DNA from: Desulforamulus putei DSM 12395
GTDB lineage: Bacteria; Bacillota; Desulfotomaculia; Desulfotomaculales; Desulfotomaculaceae
Reading direction: 5' to 3'
Assembly: GCF_900129195.1 (NCBI RefSeq)
Contig: NZ_FQUY01000001.1
Location: 1 to 64,000, forward strand
DNA length: 64,000 nucleotides
Shown here: one piece after another, positions 42,486 through 50,413 of the stretch
Layout of the letters: each line of letters begins with the position of its first letter
How positions within the stretch are numbered: the first letter of the stretch is position 1
Translations under genes and position numbers: made by a program
Notes under the pieces: generated by a model
What the model was told of the DNA's origin: nothing
The model's input: the letters and a program-made list of their open reading frames with translations, nothing else
The model's database searches: none

Positions 42486-44285
42486 ATGGCCCTGCCAACC
42501 CAAGCAGAGTCCTGGAAAAACAAAAGCCTGTCCGACTTTTGGCTCACCGGCCGGGGTCTCGACAATAACAAAAACGGCAACGGGCAGCCATATGCCCTCT
42601 TCAGCCATAAACTCCTCGCCTCCGAAGACACCGACGCCCAGGCCATGGCCCTGACTGCCATTCTGGGGGCTGTCTCCCGGGTGGTGGACATCGTACACGG
42701 ACGCAACAAATTCACCGTCAATTTCAGCTCCAAAGAAACCCGAACCGACTTTGTCGCCAAACAAATCGCCCTCAGTGCGGAACCTTTGTTTAACCCGCCT
42801 AGGGGTTACTTAATGCCGGACATCGTGGATGTGCTGACCGGCATGGCCCTGCATGAGGCCGCCCATGCCCAGTACAGCTCCCCGGAATACTACACCGAAA
42901 TGCCCGGCAACCCCTTTATGGCGGTGATCCGCAACGTGGTGGAAGACACCTATGTGGAACACCTGACCACCCTGTACTACCCGGGTTACGCAGGCTATTT
43001 TTGGAAGTACCGTCGCTATGAGTTTGACCTGGACCCTGACAAATGGGCCCATAAACCCCGCAAAAACCTGATGGAAAACGAGCTTAATTTACGTGCCACA
43101 GACTTTCTGCTGGTGATGCGATCCACCAGGGACTATGTTTCCCGGGTGGCCAGAGTAAACCATGTGGCGGATATGCTCAAAAAAATGATCTACATTGATA
43201 ACCCGGTCCGGTTGGAGAAACTGAACACCCGAACGGTGTCCAGAAGAATTTACGATGAACTCTTCGGCAACCTGGTGCAGCATGATATTGCCTATTCACT
43301 GCCCAGTTCCTTGCTTGATTACAACAACCGGGGCAAACACCAGGGGGAGCCCGGCAGCGCCGGCGCCAACAATAAAACCAATATTCCCAGTGACTTGCAA
43401 AACCTCATTCAAAACATGCGCCAGGAACAGCTGCAAGTTGCCAATATGAGCGAATTAATGGAAGCGGGTCTCGACCCCGATTACCCGCCGCCCCCGCCGC
43501 CCATGGTGGTTTTCCGCAGGCCGTTAACAGACGAAGGGGCTGCTGAAAGGTATGAACAGGCCCGCAGCGTGGTAAAACCCTTTGTTATTCGGTTGAGAAA
43601 CCGTTTGAGCTGGGCCAACACCCGGCAGGTCATCAACCGGTATCACCTCCCCAGCGGCGAATTGGACGAAGATTCTCTTTACCAGGCCAGGTTTTCCAAC
43701 AAGATATTTCGCCGTACGGAAATTATCGAAACCCGTACCCGCAAGTTGGACATCGGCCTGCTGGTGGACACCAGCGCTTCCATGGTTTACCCCGCAGGGG
43801 AAGGCATCTCCAGAGTTCAGTTGGCCCGCAACCTGGCAGCCCTGTTTGTGGAGGCTCTGGAGCCGGTTGATTCGGTGCAAACCTGGGTGTTTGGTTTTAA
43901 CCTGAAGGGCGCAGTGAATATGTACGAGTTATACTCACCCGGATTAACAAACAAAGCCCGTATCGGCATGACCGGGGCGGAAGGAACTACGCCGGAGGGA
44001 ACCGCTTTAAAATATGCCGCACTCCGGTTAATGTCGGAAGGCCGCCCCTTTGTGCAAAAGGTTTTAATTGTCATCGCGGACGGCAAACCCAATCCCGGTC
44101 CGGAGACCAGGATGGTGAAAGAACAAGTAAGGCGTTTGAAGGCCCTGGGTTGCAAGACCATTAATATTCTGGTAGGAGACCGCCCCCAGGAATATGGTTA
44201 CGAATACGTCATCCCGTGGACTGATTATTATACTGTCACCACCGAATTTGGCCGGCTGCTGAAGAAACTGGTTGAGGAAGAATAG
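42486..44285 (+). CDS. VWA-domain protein with HEAAH motif, MoxR partner
   Basis: This 599-aa protein has a C-terminal VWA domain whose MIDAS motif DTSAS is at 428-432. It fits the CobT/CoxE/NorD class, which works with MoxR ATPases. The N-terminal half contains LTGMALHEAAHAQY (HEAAH at 123-127), followed by VIRNVVEDTYVEHL with downstream acidic residues. That looks like a zincin site, as in other VWA proteins with a metallopeptidase-like N-half. A Pro-rich linker (PDYPPPPPPM) and a charged helix separate the halves. The ATG has cggaggtga upstream. Whether it cleaves protein or only holds metal is unknown. Confidence 0.85.
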   Translation: MALPTQAESWKNKSLSDFWLTGRGLDNNKNGNGQPYALFSHKLLASEDTDAQAMALTAILGAVSRVVDIVHGRNKFTVNFSSKETRTDFVAKQIALSAEPLFNPPRGYLMPDIVDVLTGMALHEAAHAQYSSPEYYTEMPGNPFMAVIRNVVEDTYVEHLTTLYYPGYAGYFWKYRRYEFDLDPDKWAHKPRKNLMENELNLRATDFLLVMRSTRDYVSRVARVNHVADMLKKMIYIDNPVRLEKLNTRTVSRRIYDELFGNLVQHDIAYSLPSSLLDYNNRGKHQGEPGSAGANNKTNIPSDLQNLIQNMRQEQLQVANMSELMEAGLDPDYPPPPPPMVVFRRPLTDEGAAERYEQARSVVKPFVIRLRNRLSWANTRQVINRYHLPSGELDEDSLYQARFSNKIFRRTEIIETRTRKLDIGLLVDTSASMVYPAGEGISRVQLARNLAALFVEALEPVDSVQTWVFGFNLKGAVNMYELYSPGLTNKARIGMTGAEGTTPEGTALKYAALRLMSEGRPFVQKVLIVIADGKPNPGPETRMVKEQVRRLKALGCKTINILVGDRPQEYGYEYVIPWTDYYTVTTEFGRLLKKLVEEE

Positions 44286-44305
44286 GATTTTAAATAAGAA
44301 ATAAC

Positions 44306-44357
44306 AAAACCTGCAGGTAGGAATAAATTTTGATTCCTATTCTGCAGGTTTTCTTTT
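44306..44357 (+). terminator. Terminator of the MoxR-VWA operon
   Basis: aaaacctgcag (44306-44316) pairs with ctgcaggtttt (44342-44352), extended by gtaggaat / attcctat inside. It ends in TTTTCTTTT. Confidence 0.9.
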
Positions 44358-44648
44358 CAAGGACAATGATTGGCTATCAAAATACAGATTGACAGGTAAG
44401 AATAAGATAAAATATTTTGTCAAGTCCTTCGCGAAAAATTTTTCTAAAATAAAAAAGCAATTTGTTCATAAGAAAAAATTCGATAATGGTAAGGGGTTTT
44501 TACTACATAAAAGTATATCTTTTTATACCGAAAGAGGTAATGACAAAAATATATTGTCACTGCATAAATAATCCGCATTTACGGCCAAACTTGTAATGAT
44601 AAAGCGCAGATAAAGAAAAAGATTTTTTGTTTCAGTGTAAAAAAGTAC
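44358..44648. other. A/T-rich leader region of transposase-like unit 1
   Basis: About 290 bases with no credible gene; the 60-codon frame at 44389-44571 has no RBS and a low-complexity product. It contains TTTTGTCAA at 44415-44423, a motif shared with the other intergenic regions of this locus. Confidence 0.45.
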
Positions 44649-44677
44649 TTGAAATCAAAAAAACCTTTTGATAGCAT
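44649..44677 (+). promoter_or_regulatory. Sigma-A-type promoter of transposase-like unit 1
   Basis: TTGAAA (44649-44654), a 17-base spacer, then TAGCAT (44672-44677). The block including AAAAAAGTACTTG just upstream recurs before unit 2 with the same geometry. Confidence 0.7.
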
Positions 44678-44839
44678 AACCGCAAATGGAAGATGACAAA
44701 GAATGTCTCCCCGATAAAAATTTATAGTGATTGCAATAATTTATTTATATACAATTGTCATAAAAAAACTGTTTTCTGTGAAAGCCGAGTCGTCAATCAA
44801 TTGGATTATATTTAGCACTGGGTCTGGGGGGTGAAGGTT

Positions 44840-46231
44840 GTGTTTTTTCGCAAGATAACCACCAAGAAAAACGGCAAAGAGTATGTCTATGTGAAATTGA
44901 TTGAGAACTACCGTCAAGACGGGAAGGTCAAACAACGGGTTATTGCCAATTTTGGCAGTGTGGAAAACCTGTCCGCCGAACGGATTAATTACTTGATTGC
45001 CAGTTTGAGAAAACTACACAATGAAATTGAAACCCAGGCAAAGGATCCCGGGACTTCTGTGAACGTCACTTCACAGGCCAATGAAATCAGAAGGTATTTA
45101 AATAACTCCCCACTTAAGCGGGCTATGGTTCAACTGTTTGGAGAGCAAGCCTACGGCGTAGCAGAGGCGCTAACCATTAAATCTTTGACAGCGGGAGAAA
45201 TCAACAAGCCTGTGCAAGAGGTTTGTAAAAACATGGGACTCATTGAAGCAACCAGCCTGCAGTTCTATAACGTGATGAAAGTATTGGGCCAGGACAAAGC
45301 AAAGGACATTTTGCTGGAGAGCAGGCTTCCTGCTGCCGGTGGTAATGATAACATTCACAAAGTCGGCATCATCCATATTTTTAAAAGTATATTTGAAGGA
45401 AATTCCTTTGACGTTGATATGACGGGGAATATTTTTATGCCGCAGAGTTACCGGAAAGAAATTTTTCTGCTGGTGGCCTGCGACTGCCAGGGCGTTCCCG
45501 TTGATTTTGAATATGCGGAGGAGTCACGGGACGTCCCGGGGCAGTTGAATGTTCTGGTTAAAAGGTTGAAAAATCAATTGTCTGAAATCATGATTGTTTT
45601 GGATGAAGAAAATCTGCTCAACAACACCGTCTTACCGGTGGCAAAACCCGTACCGGTGGTACCCGGGGAAATCCTGGCATCACTGAAGGAGGGTAGTGTG
45701 CTGAAGGATAACAACTTATTCTTTCAGGTTGTCAGGTACAGTCAGCTAAGTGAAGGAAAGATCAAGGAGATCAAAGCAAAACTGGCCAGGGTCTCTGCCG
45801 GATTGGAGACCATCAAAGCAGATGTTTTACTGGGGAAATTAACCAAGGAGTCCAATGTGCGCAAGAAAGCTGACAGTGTTATTAAATCCAACCAGTGTGA
45901 GGGTTTGGTTACCTATAGCTTTAATGAGAGTGACCAGTCCTTCAGTTACAGCATTAATGAAGAAAACCTGAACCAAAAGAAGCAAGCCAAGTTTGTTACC
46001 ACCTGGGTCATTTCCGACGCCGGTGTTGCGGAACTGCAGTTTGACAATGGGCTGCATGTCAATACAGATCGGTTTCGTTTGATAACTGACCAGTTAAACA
46101 TACCGCCTATCAATTTATATGTAGACTACCATTATTCACCGGAAATCATCTCAGGCCATATACAGCTTGAGATTCTTAAAACCCAAATCCTTAACGCAAT
46201 GAACACACCGTATCAAGGGGGTGAGATATAA
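44840..46231 (+). CDS. IS1634-family transposase-derived protein, copy 1 (apparently domesticated)
   Basis: This 463-aa protein opens like IS1634-family (IS4-superfamily) transposases: FFRKITTKKNGKEYVYVKL, then YRQDGKVKQRVIANFG. The central region follows the RNase-H-like core (FDVDMTGN near the first Asp; IMIVLDEENLLNN near the second). In the C-terminal block FRLITDQLNIPPINLYVDY...GHIQLEIL, the Glu expected just before FR is replaced (NTDRFRL). I see no flanking terminal inverted repeats. GTG 44840 is chosen by alignment with copy 2 and the GGGGGTGA site. It leads a unit with a TauE-type permease and a 238-aa membrane protein. A DNA-binding regulatory role is possible. Confidence 0.75.
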   Translation: MFFRKITTKKNGKEYVYVKLIENYRQDGKVKQRVIANFGSVENLSAERINYLIASLRKLHNEIETQAKDPGTSVNVTSQANEIRRYLNNSPLKRAMVQLFGEQAYGVAEALTIKSLTAGEINKPVQEVCKNMGLIEATSLQFYNVMKVLGQDKAKDILLESRLPAAGGNDNIHKVGIIHIFKSIFEGNSFDVDMTGNIFMPQSYRKEIFLLVACDCQGVPVDFEYAEESRDVPGQLNVLVKRLKNQLSEIMIVLDEENLLNNTVLPVAKPVPVVPGEILASLKEGSVLKDNNLFFQVVRYSQLSEGKIKEIKAKLARVSAGLETIKADVLLGKLTKESNVRKKADSVIKSNQCEGLVTYSFNESDQSFSYSINEENLNQKKQAKFVTTWVISDAGVAELQFDNGLHVNTDRFRLITDQLNIPPINLYVDYHYSPEIISGHIQLEILKTQILNAMNTPYQGGEI

Positions 46232-46239
46232 AAAATCTG

Positions 46240-46260
46240 ATTTTGTCAATACAAATTGAC
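46240..46260 (+). promoter_or_regulatory. TTTTGTCAA element with 6-bp inverted repeat, unit 1
   Basis: TTTTGTCAATACAAATT at 46241-46257 is followed by GAC, giving the inverted repeat GTCAAT-acaa-ATTGAC. The same 17-base sequence recurs at 50247-50263 at the same place in unit 2. Confidence 0.55.
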
Positions 46261-46403
46261 TCTTTTTCACTTTGATTTTAGCACCTTCGCAGTGAACATT
46301 CAATACGTTGGGGCAAACAATTTAGAAAATTTTTGTCACTACTTTAAGAGAAAATTTTAACCTTAAGCGCCTTATGAAGACTTGATTAAAGGGGGTTGCC
46401 CAA

Positions 46404-47690
46404 ATGCGCGGATTGTATGAAGCCTTAATGTCCGCATCCAGGGCCCACGCCAAATGGGAACTGGAAATGTCCAATAACATTATCAGAAACAGAAAACACT
46501 TACTGATATTAGCAATTATGATGCTTCCTCTGATTATTCCGGCCATTGGTCATGCAGCAAATTTGCCTTCCTTCATCGGCGGTAAGAGCGCCTTCGGACC
46601 GTCTCACTATAACCCCACCATGTTCTACGGATCTATGGCTGTGGGTATCTGTGCCGGTCTGATTACCGGCTGCATCGGCGCCGGCGGTGGTTTTGTAATC
46701 ACTCCTGCCCTGATGAGCCTGGGTGTCAAGGGGATCCTGGCGGTGGGTACCGACCAGTTCCATATTTTTGCCAAGGCCATTATGGGTACTGTTATTCACA
46801 AAAAACTGGGCAACGTAAACGTTCCTCTGGCCATTGCCTTCCTGGTGGGTTCCGGTGTGGGTGTTACCGCCGGCGGTACCCTGAACCGGGCGCTGTTTAA
46901 CGCCAACCCTGTCTTAAGCGACTTTGTCATCAGTCTGGTTTACGTCGTTATGTTAGGTTTCCTGGGCTTTTACTCCCTGTATGATTTCTTCAAGACCAGA
47001 CACCAGACCGGCGGGGATGCCCACGGCGGTCCGGTGGGTATGACAAAGCTGGCTGTTAAATTACAAAGCATCAACCTGGCCCCCATGGTGAAGTTTGACG
47101 AAGACATCACGCCCGGCGGTCGTAAGATTTCCGGCTGGTTTGTGGCTATTTGCGGCGCCGTTGTTGGTTTTGCCGCAGCCATCATGGGCGTGGGCGGCGG
47201 CTTCCTGACCTTCCCGATGTTTGTTTACGGTTTGGGCGTATCCTCCTTCACCACCGTTGGTACCGATATTCTGCAGATTATCTTTACCGCCGGTTACAGT
47301 TCCATCGCCCAGTACGCCATCTACGGTTACATCTTCTATACCCTGGCCATGGGTATGCTGGTGGGTTCCCTGCTGGGGATTCAAATCGGCGCAGCCACCA
47401 CCAAGGTGGTTTCCGGTATCTACATCCGTGCCTTTTATGCCATTGCCATTCTGGCCGGCTTTGTGAACAGGGCCTTTGCCCTCCCGGAAAAAATGGTGCA
47501 GATGGGCTATATTCAAATGGATGCAGCTACCGGTAAACTCCTTGCGGATATTGGAGCCTGGATCTTCTTTGGTTTGGTCATTCTGTTCGCCGGCTGGATC
47601 ACCCTGAGCTTTATCAAGGGTATTCCCACCCTGAGGGCTGAAACTGCCAAAGGCGCCATGGCATCCGGCGGGAAAGGAGTGAGCCATTAA
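46404..47690 (+). CDS. TauE/SafE-type sulfite/anion permease, copy 1
   Basis: This 428-aa protein has an unusual N-terminal region (MRGLYEALMSASRAHAKWEL) before a hydrophobic segment ending at GHAANLPS. A TauE/SafE core follows with the two hallmark Gly-rich repeats: TGCIGAGGGFVITPAL and MGVGGGFLTFPMF, each with a following VGTD motif. Eight or so membrane segments follow the family plan. TauE/SafE proteins export sulfite, sulfoacetate or other sulfur anions; direction and substrate here are not known. The gene shares a leader (gggggttgccc) with copy 2 and touches the next gene (TAATG overlap). Confidence 0.85.
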   Translation: MRGLYEALMSASRAHAKWELEMSNNIIRNRKHLLILAIMMLPLIIPAIGHAANLPSFIGGKSAFGPSHYNPTMFYGSMAVGICAGLITGCIGAGGGFVITPALMSLGVKGILAVGTDQFHIFAKAIMGTVIHKKLGNVNVPLAIAFLVGSGVGVTAGGTLNRALFNANPVLSDFVISLVYVVMLGFLGFYSLYDFFKTRHQTGGDAHGGPVGMTKLAVKLQSINLAPMVKFDEDITPGGRKISGWFVAICGAVVGFAAAIMGVGGGFLTFPMFVYGLGVSSFTTVGTDILQIIFTAGYSSIAQYAIYGYIFYTLAMGMLVGSLLGIQIGAATTKVVSGIYIRAFYAIAILAGFVNRAFALPEKMVQMGYIQMDAATGKLLADIGAWIFFGLVILFAGWITLSFIKGIPTLRAETAKGAMASGGKGVSH

Positions 47691-48406
47691 TGATAAGAGA
47701 CAGCAAAGCCTTTTTTATCGGGCTCGTTATGATGGTGTCTTTCCTGGGCATTTACGCTTATATGATGAGCCCGTCCTTCGGCAACGGCAGAAACGGGTTG
47801 GAGTTTGCCGATGATATGTTCAACTCCATTTCCAAGGGTTCTGTTTATGATGTAATACAAGGTGAAGTTAAAAAGATCGATAAGTGGAACGGCACTGAAA
47901 TTGAGGTTGTTTTAAAGTGTAAAGATGAGGCGCAGGCCGACAGGTGGTCCAGGGCTTTACAAAAGGTGGAGGGTTCACAGGTCAGCGTTGATGGGCAAAA
48001 CGTTAAAGTCAAGGCCGACCTGGGCAAGTTACTGGCCAACATCTCCGAAGACTGTTCCAATATGTATGATAATAACGGCGATGCCGTACAGCAAAAATAC
48101 GGTACCGACCCCAGGGATGCCACCAACCGCTGGTACAGCATTACCAAGGCCATTGTAAAAGAATTGGAAAAGCAGGAGAGGTTTAAAGAGTCCGTTGCCA
48201 TCACCCAGTTCCAGAAAAAAGTTATTGAGCCTTCCTACAACTACTACGGGGTAGAAGCCAAGAAGGTCAGGGACAACAGCGGTGTGATGACCTTTATGAT
48301 GGTGTTCTACCTGATCTACACACTGTGGTATGGCTTCGCCATCTACTACCTGTGCCAGGGACTGGGCATTACCATGAGTAAATCCGCTAAAAAGCAAGAA
48401 GCATAA
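47690..48406 (+). CDS. 238-aa two-pass membrane protein of unknown function, copy 1
   Basis: One N-terminal (residues 8-26) and one C-terminal (about 200-222) hydrophobic segment frame a soluble domain of about 170 residues. Landmarks are MMSPSFGNGRNGLEFADDMFNSISKGS, GKLLANISEDC and DPRDATNRWYSITKAI. It starts on the stop codon of the permease gene, so coexpression is tight, and the pairing is repeated in unit 2. It is probably an accessory subunit of the permease. I do not recognise a named family. Confidence 0.75.
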   Translation: MIRDSKAFFIGLVMMVSFLGIYAYMMSPSFGNGRNGLEFADDMFNSISKGSVYDVIQGEVKKIDKWNGTEIEVVLKCKDEAQADRWSRALQKVEGSQVSVDGQNVKVKADLGKLLANISEDCSNMYDNNGDAVQQKYGTDPRDATNRWYSITKAIVKELEKQERFKESVAITQFQKKVIEPSYNYYGVEAKKVRDNSGVMTFMMVFYLIYTLWYGFAIYYLCQGLGITMSKSAKKQEA

Positions 48407-48438
48407 CAAAAAACACCCCGACCGGGGTGTTTTTTGTT
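48406..48438 (+). terminator. Terminator of unit 1
   Basis: aacaaaaaacacccc / ggggtgttttttgtt around a 4-base loop. Confidence 0.95.
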
Positions 48439-48698
48439 GGTAGTAAGCCTGATAATCTTAGATAGCATTTTCTATTTTTGTCAATGCTTTTTATGAGTCT
48501 TACACCAAATAAATAACCTGTTAACATGCGCCGGAAAGTATGGACATCTTACAGAAAGGGGTAAAAATGTCTTTTTTTAAGAAAAGACAAATGACAAATT
48601 ATATATGTCAGATCAGTAATTTTCTGGTCTGAAGCGTTTTTTTGTAGAGATAAAAATCTATATGCCTGGAATTTTTTTATTTTTGTGCAAAAAAGTAC
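48439..48698. other. Leader region of transposase-like unit 2
   Basis: A/T-rich, no gene. Contains TTTTGTCAAT at 48476-48485, the shared motif of this locus. Confidence 0.45.
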
Positions 48699-48727
48699 TT
48701 GCAATAATAAAACCTATTTGCTACTAT
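48699..48727 (+). promoter_or_regulatory. Sigma-A-type promoter of transposase-like unit 2
   Basis: TTGCAA (48699-48704), 17 bases, then TACTAT (48722-48727), preceded by the same AAAAAAGTACTTG block as in unit 1. Confidence 0.7.
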
Positions 48728-48833
48728 TTGCGCAAAGTTAAGAGACAAAAAGCAAGGAGTTTAAATATTATTACACAAAAAATATAAGCATTAAAATACA
48801 AATTATTTATTAAAAAGGATTGGGGGTGAAGGC

Positions 48834-50246
48834 GTGTTTTTTCGCAAAATCACTACCAGGAAAAACGATAAAGAATATGTCTATATCAAGCTTATAGAAA
48901 ATTACCGTGCCAACGGTAAAGTGAAACAGCGTGTAGTGGCGAACTTCGGCAGCATTGAAAACCTTTCGCCCGGCCGGATCAATGATTTGATCATCAGTTT
49001 AAAAAAGCTCTACAAAGAAATTGCAACACAGGATCATAAAAATTTGGATGGCAGTGAAATAACACCTCAGATCCCCGGGCTCAAGGATCTTTTGTATAAA
49101 ACAAGAATCATACAGGAACTGCGCAACGTAATCCACCGGCAGCAGACCTGTCAAATTATAGAAGCGCTGATTATTAAGTCAATGCTTGCTTCGGAAATGA
49201 AGATGCCAGTTCATGAGTTCTGCAGGCAAACGGGATTGGCAGAGGCCAACAGCATACAATTCTACAATGCATTAAGAAGTCTGGGAGAAGAACCAACCCG
49301 GATTCCCTTGATTAAGGCGAGACTGCCGGAGATCTCCCAGGGGGAGAACATCCACAAACCTGTCTATATTCACATGGTCAGCAGTGTTTTTCAAGGACAT
49401 TCCTATGATGTAGATATGGCCGGCAGCATTTATTCAGCACAGAATTACAGGAAATTATTTACACTTCTGCTGGCTTGTGATGAAGAAAGCAATCCTGTTG
49501 ACTTTGAGGTTGTGGAAGACGACAATCTGATGTCGGAAAAAATGAATCTGCTGATTAACCGCCTGACCGGCTATTTAACAGGAAATATTGTTGTCCTGGA
49601 CGGGAAAAACTGCCTGGACGAAAGTTCTGCTCCATATCCGGTGGCAAAGCAAGCCCGGGAGATCCCCAAAGAAGCTGACTTGTCCTTAATGTCACAAGGC
49701 CGGGCGGTTTATGAAGGTAAAATATTCTTTCATACCATCCGGTCAGAACAAAAGGATGAGGCGGAGATTAAAGAAATTAAAGCGAATCTGGCCAAGGTTT
49801 TTGCAGGGCTGGAAAATATCAGGGCAGATATTCTGCTGGGCAAATTAAATAAAGAGACACAGGTCAGAAAAAGAGCGGATGCAGTAATTAAAGCCAATCA
49901 TTGCCAGGACTTGGTGGCTTACCAATTTAATGAAGCCGGCCAAACCTTTGATTACCGGGTCAAAGAGGAAGCGCTCAAAGAAAAAACACAATCTGTGGCT
50001 AAAACAACCTGGGTCCTTCCAGGAGAAAAACTAAAACAGGGGCAGATGATTAACAACGTCAAACTAAAAACTGACCGGTTTGATGTCTTAACCGATCAGT
50101 TGAATATCCCGCCCATCAATATGTTTGCAGACTATCATTACTCACCGGAAATAATCTCAGGGCATGTTGTCCTGGAGATTATTAAAAAACAGATAGCCGT
50201 GGCAGACAAAATACCACAGCAAGGGGGTGAGATCCAAATAAATTAA
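48834..50246 (+). CDS. IS1634-family transposase-derived protein, copy 2 (apparently domesticated)
   Basis: This 470-aa paralogue of 44840-46231 shares FFRKITTRKN, KEYVYIKLIENYR, GKVKQRVVANFGSIENLS, YDVDMAG, IVVLDGKN and the C-terminal TDRFDVLTDQLNIPPIN and YHYSPEIISGH. As in copy 1, Thr-Asp-Arg replaces the segment where the third acidic catalytic residue is expected. The middle third is clearly diverged from copy 1, while the ends are well kept, so selection acts on the protein. GTG 48834 has GGGGGTGA 7 bases upstream. It again precedes a permease/membrane-protein pair. Confidence 0.75.
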   Translation: MFFRKITTRKNDKEYVYIKLIENYRANGKVKQRVVANFGSIENLSPGRINDLIISLKKLYKEIATQDHKNLDGSEITPQIPGLKDLLYKTRIIQELRNVIHRQQTCQIIEALIIKSMLASEMKMPVHEFCRQTGLAEANSIQFYNALRSLGEEPTRIPLIKARLPEISQGENIHKPVYIHMVSSVFQGHSYDVDMAGSIYSAQNYRKLFTLLLACDEESNPVDFEVVEDDNLMSEKMNLLINRLTGYLTGNIVVLDGKNCLDESSAPYPVAKQAREIPKEADLSLMSQGRAVYEGKIFFHTIRSEQKDEAEIKEIKANLAKVFAGLENIRADILLGKLNKETQVRKRADAVIKANHCQDLVAYQFNEAGQTFDYRVKEEALKEKTQSVAKTTWVLPGEKLKQGQMINNVKLKTDRFDVLTDQLNIPPINMFADYHYSPEIISGHVVLEIIKKQIAVADKIPQQGGEIQIN

Positions 50247-50263
50247 TTTTGTCAATACAAATT
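50246..50263 (+). promoter_or_regulatory. TTTTGTCAA element, unit 2
   Basis: TTTTGTCAATACAAATT (50247-50263) matches the unit 1 element exactly. It lies immediately after the transposase-like gene, about 150 bases before the permease. The right half of the inverted repeat is lost (ATTTCC). Confidence 0.55.
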
Positions 50264-50413
50264 TCCTCTTTTCAAAATTAATTTTAACATCGTATTTGGC
50301 AATAATCAATAGGCTTTGATCAGAATTTATTGATTTTTTTGTCATCACAGCAGGCTGAACGTTTAAATGTAAGCACCTTTTTTACCTAAAACAGACTGAA
50401 GGGGGTTGCCCGC

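Noticed and set aside
44389-44571. 60-codon open frame before transposase-like unit 1
   Set aside because: The product is low-complexity Lys/Phe/Ser sequence without an RBS, in A/T-rich leader DNA.
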